Below the pieces are notes generated by a model, which had not been told where the DNA came from, did not search any database, and saw nothing but the letters and a program-made list of their open reading frames with translations. A stretch of 64,000 bases of DNA from Aquirufa aurantiipilula (GTDB lineage Bacteria > Bacteroidota > Bacteroidia > Cytophagales > Spirosomataceae). The stretch lies in the NCBI RefSeq assembly GCF_019923745.1, contig NZ_JAANOG010000002.1, positions 248,001 to 312,000 on the forward strand. Direction: 5' to 3'. The first letter of the stretch is position 1. Each line of letters begins with the position of its first letter. This document shows positions 60,610-64,000 of this stretch, piece by piece. Made by a program: the position numbers and the translations under genes.

Positions 60610-62322
60610 ATGAATTCATCCTTTTTTCGCAAAAAGTCCATTGATAAAATAGTTTCTGATCAAATCGAAATTGAAAAGCTGGAAGGTGGATCCATGGTTC
60701 GGAATTTGGGAGTGCGTGACTTAACTTTTTTGGGAGTAGCCGCAATTATTGGAGCTAGTATTTTTTCGGCCATAGGGCAGGCTTCCGCCAATGGTGGTCC
60801 GGCAGTTTCTTTATTATTTGTATTTACGGCGGTAGCTTGTATGTTTACAGCCTTTTGTTATGCTCGATTTGCCGCAACTGTCCCTATCAGTGGAAGTGCA
60901 TATACTTACGCTTATACCAGTCTTGGAGAGATAGTTGCTTGGATATTAGGATGGAATCTCTTGTTGGAATATGCTATTTCCAATGTAGCTGTCGCTATTT
61001 CTTGGTCAAAATATTTTGTTGATTTAGTCGAGGGTTTGGGTTATCATATTCCTGATTACTTGACCATGGATTTTTTGTCGGCCAAAAGAGCTTATTCTGA
61101 AGCCCAAGTAGCCATGTCTCAAGGACAATTATTAGAATCTCTATCCGTCAATGTTCGTGAAGGTTATGCCGCTTATGCAACTGCTCCTTTGTTATTTGGC
61201 TGGCATTTTGTGGCCAATATTCCAGCTTTATTAATCACGGCAGCCATTACTTATTTAGTATATATTGGTATCAGAGAAACCAAGAACATGAATAATATTT
61301 TGGTTATTCTTAAACTTTTGGTGATTGTCATTGTAGTGGGAGTGGGAGCTTTTTATGTGCAGGTTGACAACTGGTCGCCTTTTGCACCAAATGGCATTAG
61401 CGGCGTATTAAAAAGTGTGGCAGCGGTTTGTTTTGCCTACATTGGCTTTGACTCTATTTCCACGACAGCGGAAGAATGCACCAATCCCCAGCGCGACATT
61501 CCTAAAGCCATGATGTGGGCCTTGATAATATGCACGGTTTTGTATGTATTAGTTACTTTAGTACTAACCGGAATAGTTCCTTCTGCATCACTCGCTGGCA
61601 TAGAAGATCCATTGGCATATATGTTCACCCAAGTAGGTTTACATGGAGTAGCAGGGGTGGTTGCCGCCAGTGCGGTAATTGCCTTAACAAGTGCTTTGTT
61701 AGTGTATCAATTGGGCCAACCAAGAATTTGGATGACCATGTCGCGTGATGGATTATTGCCTAAAGCTTTTTCAAACATTCATCCTAAATACAGAACGCCT
61801 TCTTTTTCAACCATCATGACAGGTGTTTTGGTGGGGATTCCTGCCTTGTTTGCCAATTTAGAAGAAGTCATCAATCTAAGTAGTATTGGTACCTTATTTG
61901 CCTTTGTATTGGTTTGTGGAGGGGTATTGATTTTAGATTTAGATCCTGAAAATCAAAAGAAATCCAAGTTTAAGATTCCGTACATCAATGCCAAATATTG
62001 GATAGGGTTATGTTTTGTGATTTGCCTGTATTTCTATTTACCCACTGCAGATGCCTGGTCAAACTATTGGTCAGCACATTGGGTAGGCGAGGCACGAGTA
62101 GATCATTTCTTACTTTCTGCTTTCTTTCTAATTTGGATAGTATTAGCCTACTTTAGTTTTACGATCAATTTATCCTTGATACCCGTTTTGGGATTATTGG
62201 TTAATCTGTATCTGATGACTCAAATGGGAGCGACCAACTGGGAACGCTTCTTGTACTGGTGTATCGCAGGATTTGTGATCTATTTTAGTTACAGTTATCG
62301 AAAGAGTAAATTACATGTATAA
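60610..62322 (+). CDS. APC-family amino-acid permease
   Basis: 570 aa with about 12-14 membrane segments. The consensus transport motif in helix 1 is FLGVAAIIGASIFSAIGQASANGGPAVSLLF (GASIF with unwound Gly). ATVPISGSAYTYAYTSLGEIVAWILGWNLLLEY and AYIGFDSISTTAEECTNPQRDIPKAM are typical for the cationic amino-acid transporter (CAT/YfnA) branch. An insertion between helices 4 and 5 (YLTMDFLSAKRAYSEAQVAM) is present. Substrate unproven, likely an amino acid. Confidence 0.9.
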   Translation: MNSSFFRKKSIDKIVSDQIEIEKLEGGSMVRNLGVRDLTFLGVAAIIGASIFSAIGQASANGGPAVSLLFVFTAVACMFTAFCYARFAATVPISGSAYTYAYTSLGEIVAWILGWNLLLEYAISNVAVAISWSKYFVDLVEGLGYHIPDYLTMDFLSAKRAYSEAQVAMSQGQLLESLSVNVREGYAAYATAPLLFGWHFVANIPALLITAAITYLVYIGIRETKNMNNILVILKLLVIVIVVGVGAFYVQVDNWSPFAPNGISGVLKSVAAVCFAYIGFDSISTTAEECTNPQRDIPKAMMWALIICTVLYVLVTLVLTGIVPSASLAGIEDPLAYMFTQVGLHGVAGVVAASAVIALTSALLVYQLGQPRIWMTMSRDGLLPKAFSNIHPKYRTPSFSTIMTGVLVGIPALFANLEEVINLSSIGTLFAFVLVCGGVLILDLDPENQKKSKFKIPYINAKYWIGLCFVICLYFYLPTADAWSNYWSAHWVGEARVDHFLLSAFFLIWIVLAYFSFTINLSLIPVLGLLVNLYLMTQMGATNWERFLYWCIAGFVIYFSYSYRKSKLHV

Positions 62323-62347
62323 AAAAAGGGCCCAAGGGCCCTTTTTT
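62321..62347. terminator. Bidirectional terminator between permease and Zn-peptidase
   Basis: AAAAAAGGGCCC / GGGCCCTTTTTT around AA, with A- and T-runs on both sides, placed between convergent genes. Confidence 0.92.
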
Positions 62348-62348
62348 G

Positions 62349-63041
62349 TTAGTCGTTACTTCTTCGACCACCTAGTAAATTTAAGTAGTAGAGCAATTGT
62401 GCCAACATGGCTAATGCCGCTACTACATAGGTCATTGCTGCCCACCAAAGTGCATCTTTTGACATTTCATATTCACTGGCATTGACAATTTGGTTGTTTT
62501 TAATCCAGGCTAATGCTCGATTAGAAGCATCAAATTCTACTGGTAAGGTAACAAAGCTGAATAAAGTAGCTAAGGCAAAAAGAGCCACTCCAATACTCAA
62601 TAAAGTTGCATTTCCTGTGGAATATAAAATCATCATACCAATCATTAATAAAATGGGCATGAATCCATTTGCAATGTTCAATAAAGGAACCATGGCGCTT
62701 CTAAACTGTAAAAAGGAATAAGCCTTGGCATGTTGAACAGCGTGGCCGCATTCATGAGCTGCTACTGCAGCTGATGCGGCATTTCTGCCATGAAAGACAT
62801 CTGCACTTAAATTTACTGTTTTGTCACTTGGGTTATAATGGTCAGTCAATTGTCCATCTACAGAAATAACGCGCACATCGTAAATGCCATGATCCGCAAG
62901 CATTTTTTCAGCGATTTGTTGGCCAGATAAATTACTCTGTAATGGTATTTCTGAATACTGTTTGAATTTGGATTTTAATCTCCAAGAAATCATCATTCCG
63001 ATAACTCCAAAAAGGATGGTTAAAACATATATTCCTGTCAT
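62349..63041 (-). CDS. Membrane zinc metallopeptidase, YugP type
   Basis: 230 aa. The zinc motif H96-E-C-G-H100 lies in AAVAAHECGHAVQHAKAYS, within the Zn_peptidase_2 family (PF04298). Membrane helices are at about 3-20, 115-165 and 205-222; FVTLPVEFDASNRALAWI is a family signature. The function is poorly known; it may act on membrane proteins. It follows rfaE2 by 4 nt, so it is in one operon with it. Confidence 0.92.
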   Translation of the reverse strand: MTGIYVLTILFGVIGMMISWRLKSKFKQYSEIPLQSNLSGQQIAEKMLADHGIYDVRVISVDGQLTDHYNPSDKTVNLSADVFHGRNAASAAVAAHECGHAVQHAKAYSFLQFRSAMVPLLNIANGFMPILLMIGMMILYSTGNATLLSIGVALFALATLFSFVTLPVEFDASNRALAWIKNNQIVNASEYEMSKDALWWAAMTYVVAALAMLAQLLYYLNLLGGRRSND

Positions 63042-63045
63042 TTTT

Positions 63046-63528
63046 TTATTTTTTAAGTTTGTTAATAATTCCTGTTGTTGAATAATTGGGTACTAAATCA
63101 ATGGTACTAACTTCTCCTCCTGCTGCTAATACCTCTTTTGAACCGACAATGGTATCAATGGTGTAATCGTTTCCTTTGATTAGAACATCGGGTAAAAGAG
63201 CTTTGATCAATTCTAAAGGTGTTTCTTCATCAAAAATGATCACCATGGAAACAAATCCCAAAGCCGCTATTAATCGAGCACGTGCATATTCTGAATTCAC
63301 GGGTCTTTCTGGTCCTTTTAATTCTCTGACAGATCGATCTGAATTGACGGCAACAATCATTTGATCGCCTGCTTGACTTGATTTTTCTAGGTAATCGACA
63401 TGTCCAAGGTGTAAAATATCAAAGCAACCATTGGTAAAAACGACTTTTTGCTGGTCATTTTTCCATGTTTTGCGAATTTCAATAGCTTCACTGAGTGTAT
63501 GAATCTTATGTTCACTGAGAGTTGACAC
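63046..63528 (-). CDS. rfaE2: D-glycero-beta-D-manno-heptose-1-phosphate adenylyltransferase
   Basis: 160 aa, the stand-alone C-terminal half of HldE. Nucleotidyltransferase motifs: VFTNGCFDILHLGHVDYLEKS (HxGH, in DILHLGHV), NSDRSVRELKGPERPV and the ISSTxxI-type end YSTTGIINKL. It activates heptose-1-phosphate for LPS core. It overlaps the membrane-protein gene upstream by 17 nt. Confidence 0.93.
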   Translation of the reverse strand: MSTLSEHKIHTLSEAIEIRKTWKNDQQKVVFTNGCFDILHLGHVDYLEKSSQAGDQMIVAVNSDRSVRELKGPERPVNSEYARARLIAALGFVSMVIIFDEETPLELIKALLPDVLIKGNDYTIDTIVGSKEVLAAGGEVSTIDLVPNYSTTGIINKLKK

Positions 63529-64000
63529 TGCTTGTTTTTTTAGGTAAGAAAAGAGTTAAAATAAAACTGATACCCCCAAATAACAAGATCGTTGCCATTT
63601 GAGTTCCGTGAAAAAAAGTAGCTAGAGCGGTGGCTTCTTTCATGGGGATTTGATAGAAAAATAAGGTGGATGCCACCAAACTATGGTAGGCCCCGATTCC
63701 ACCTTGAGTAGGAGTAGCCATGCCAAAAGTGCCCATCACTAAAATGCTTAATGCAGCCGAAAAACCTAGGTTTTCACTACTCGAAAAAGCTAAAAGCAAG
63801 GTATATGCATTCAAGAAATAAGCAACCCAAATAGCTAGGGTGTAGATCAAGAATAAGCCTGGTTTTTTAACGTCTTTGATACTGATAATGCCATCAATCC
63901 AGCCTGAAAGTATTTGTCCAACCTTGGAACTTTTTGAGAGTACTTCCCATTTTGCAAGGATGAAATCTTTGGTGAACCATAAGGTGATAAGTCCGATTAA
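63512..64000 (-). CDS. Partial LPG-synthase-type (UPF0104) membrane protein, 5' end beyond the window
   Basis: The frame is open from the window edge to the stop at 63512, at least 162 residues; an internal TTG at 63850 is not the start, since the upstream codons (LIGLITLWFTKDF...) are open and hydrophobic. The motif MGTFGMATPTQGGIGAYHSLVA is the conserved PxxGGIG-type loop of the lysylphosphatidylglycerol synthase transmembrane family, with helices on both sides. Such proteins may flip or modify lipids. First visible gene of an operon with rfaE2 and the Zn-peptidase. Confidence 0.8.
   Translation of the reverse strand, partial: LIGLITLWFTKDFILAKWEVLSKSSKVGQILSGWIDGIISIKDVKKPGLFLIYTLAIWVAYFLNAYTLLLAFSSSENLGFSAALSILVMGTFGMATPTQGGIGAYHSLVASTLFFYQIPMKEATALATFFHGTQMATILLFGGISFILTLFLPKKTSSVNSQ

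Overview
The window is chromosomal DNA from a low-GC member of the Bacteroidota, most likely the order Cytophagales (a freshwater Spirosomaceae-type bacterium would fit, but this is inferred from gene content only). Signs of the phylum are GldG, SecA enlarged to about 1120 residues, paired DUF1800/DUF1501 genes with a type IX secretion sorting tail, the DUF6089-uppS-bamA-skp-skp cluster, a fused DAHP synthase/chorismate mutase, promoters of the TTTG-N19-TAnnTTTG type, and few Shine-Dalgarno sequences.

Layout. 1-510: 5' part of a membrane protein gene. 0.9-6.5 kb: a polysaccharide or sulfate-ester module with two secreted sulfatases around a secreted FAD oxidoreductase. 6.5-8.1 kb: AT-rich DNA with a lone HNH endonuclease. 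8.3-12 kb: lipocalin, alpha/beta hydrolase, SGNH hydrolase, tRNA-Val and TerC. 12.0-12.55 kb: a gene-free stretch with a GC-richer, strongly structured element of about 153 bp. 12.5-18.1 kb: thioredoxin-like protein, DnaN, GldG and PpiD. 18.3-22.25 kb: arginine operon GNAT-argG-argC-argD behind a leader that encodes a 9-residue peptide ending Arg-Arg. 22.5-29.2 kb: aat, a HabA-like membrane protein, proB, a small ATC hydrolase/PAAR/spike operon, an HPP protein, GT39 and a cupin. 29.4-33.4 kb: secA and a small membrane protein. 33.6-36.5 kb: DUF1800/DUF1501. 36.6-43.1 kb: outer-membrane biogenesis cluster (two DUF6089, uppS, bamA, two skp). 43.4-48.1 kb: DEAD-box helicase, Dps, TauE/SafE, LspA and proline dehydrogenase. 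48.2-54.8 kb: aromatic and tRNA-charging genes (aroG-CM, EamA, ridA, gltX, gatC, aroB) and pdhB. 55.1-64 kb: htrA with a sigma-54-type promoter, lysS, csp, PspC-like, GT2, APC permease, Zn-peptidase, rfaE2 and a partial LPG-synthase-type membrane protein.

Most of the window is ordinary housekeeping sequence. The parts that deserve attention are the structured element at 12113-12265, the arginine leader at 22249-22330, the orphan PAAR/spike/ATC-hydrolase operon at 24780-26128, the lone HNH gene at 6939-8051, the nested palindromes at 28617-28669 and 54962-55017, the Gly/Tyr repeat in BamA, and the sigma-54 site before htrA. All calls come from reading the sequence and from family knowledge; no search was run.
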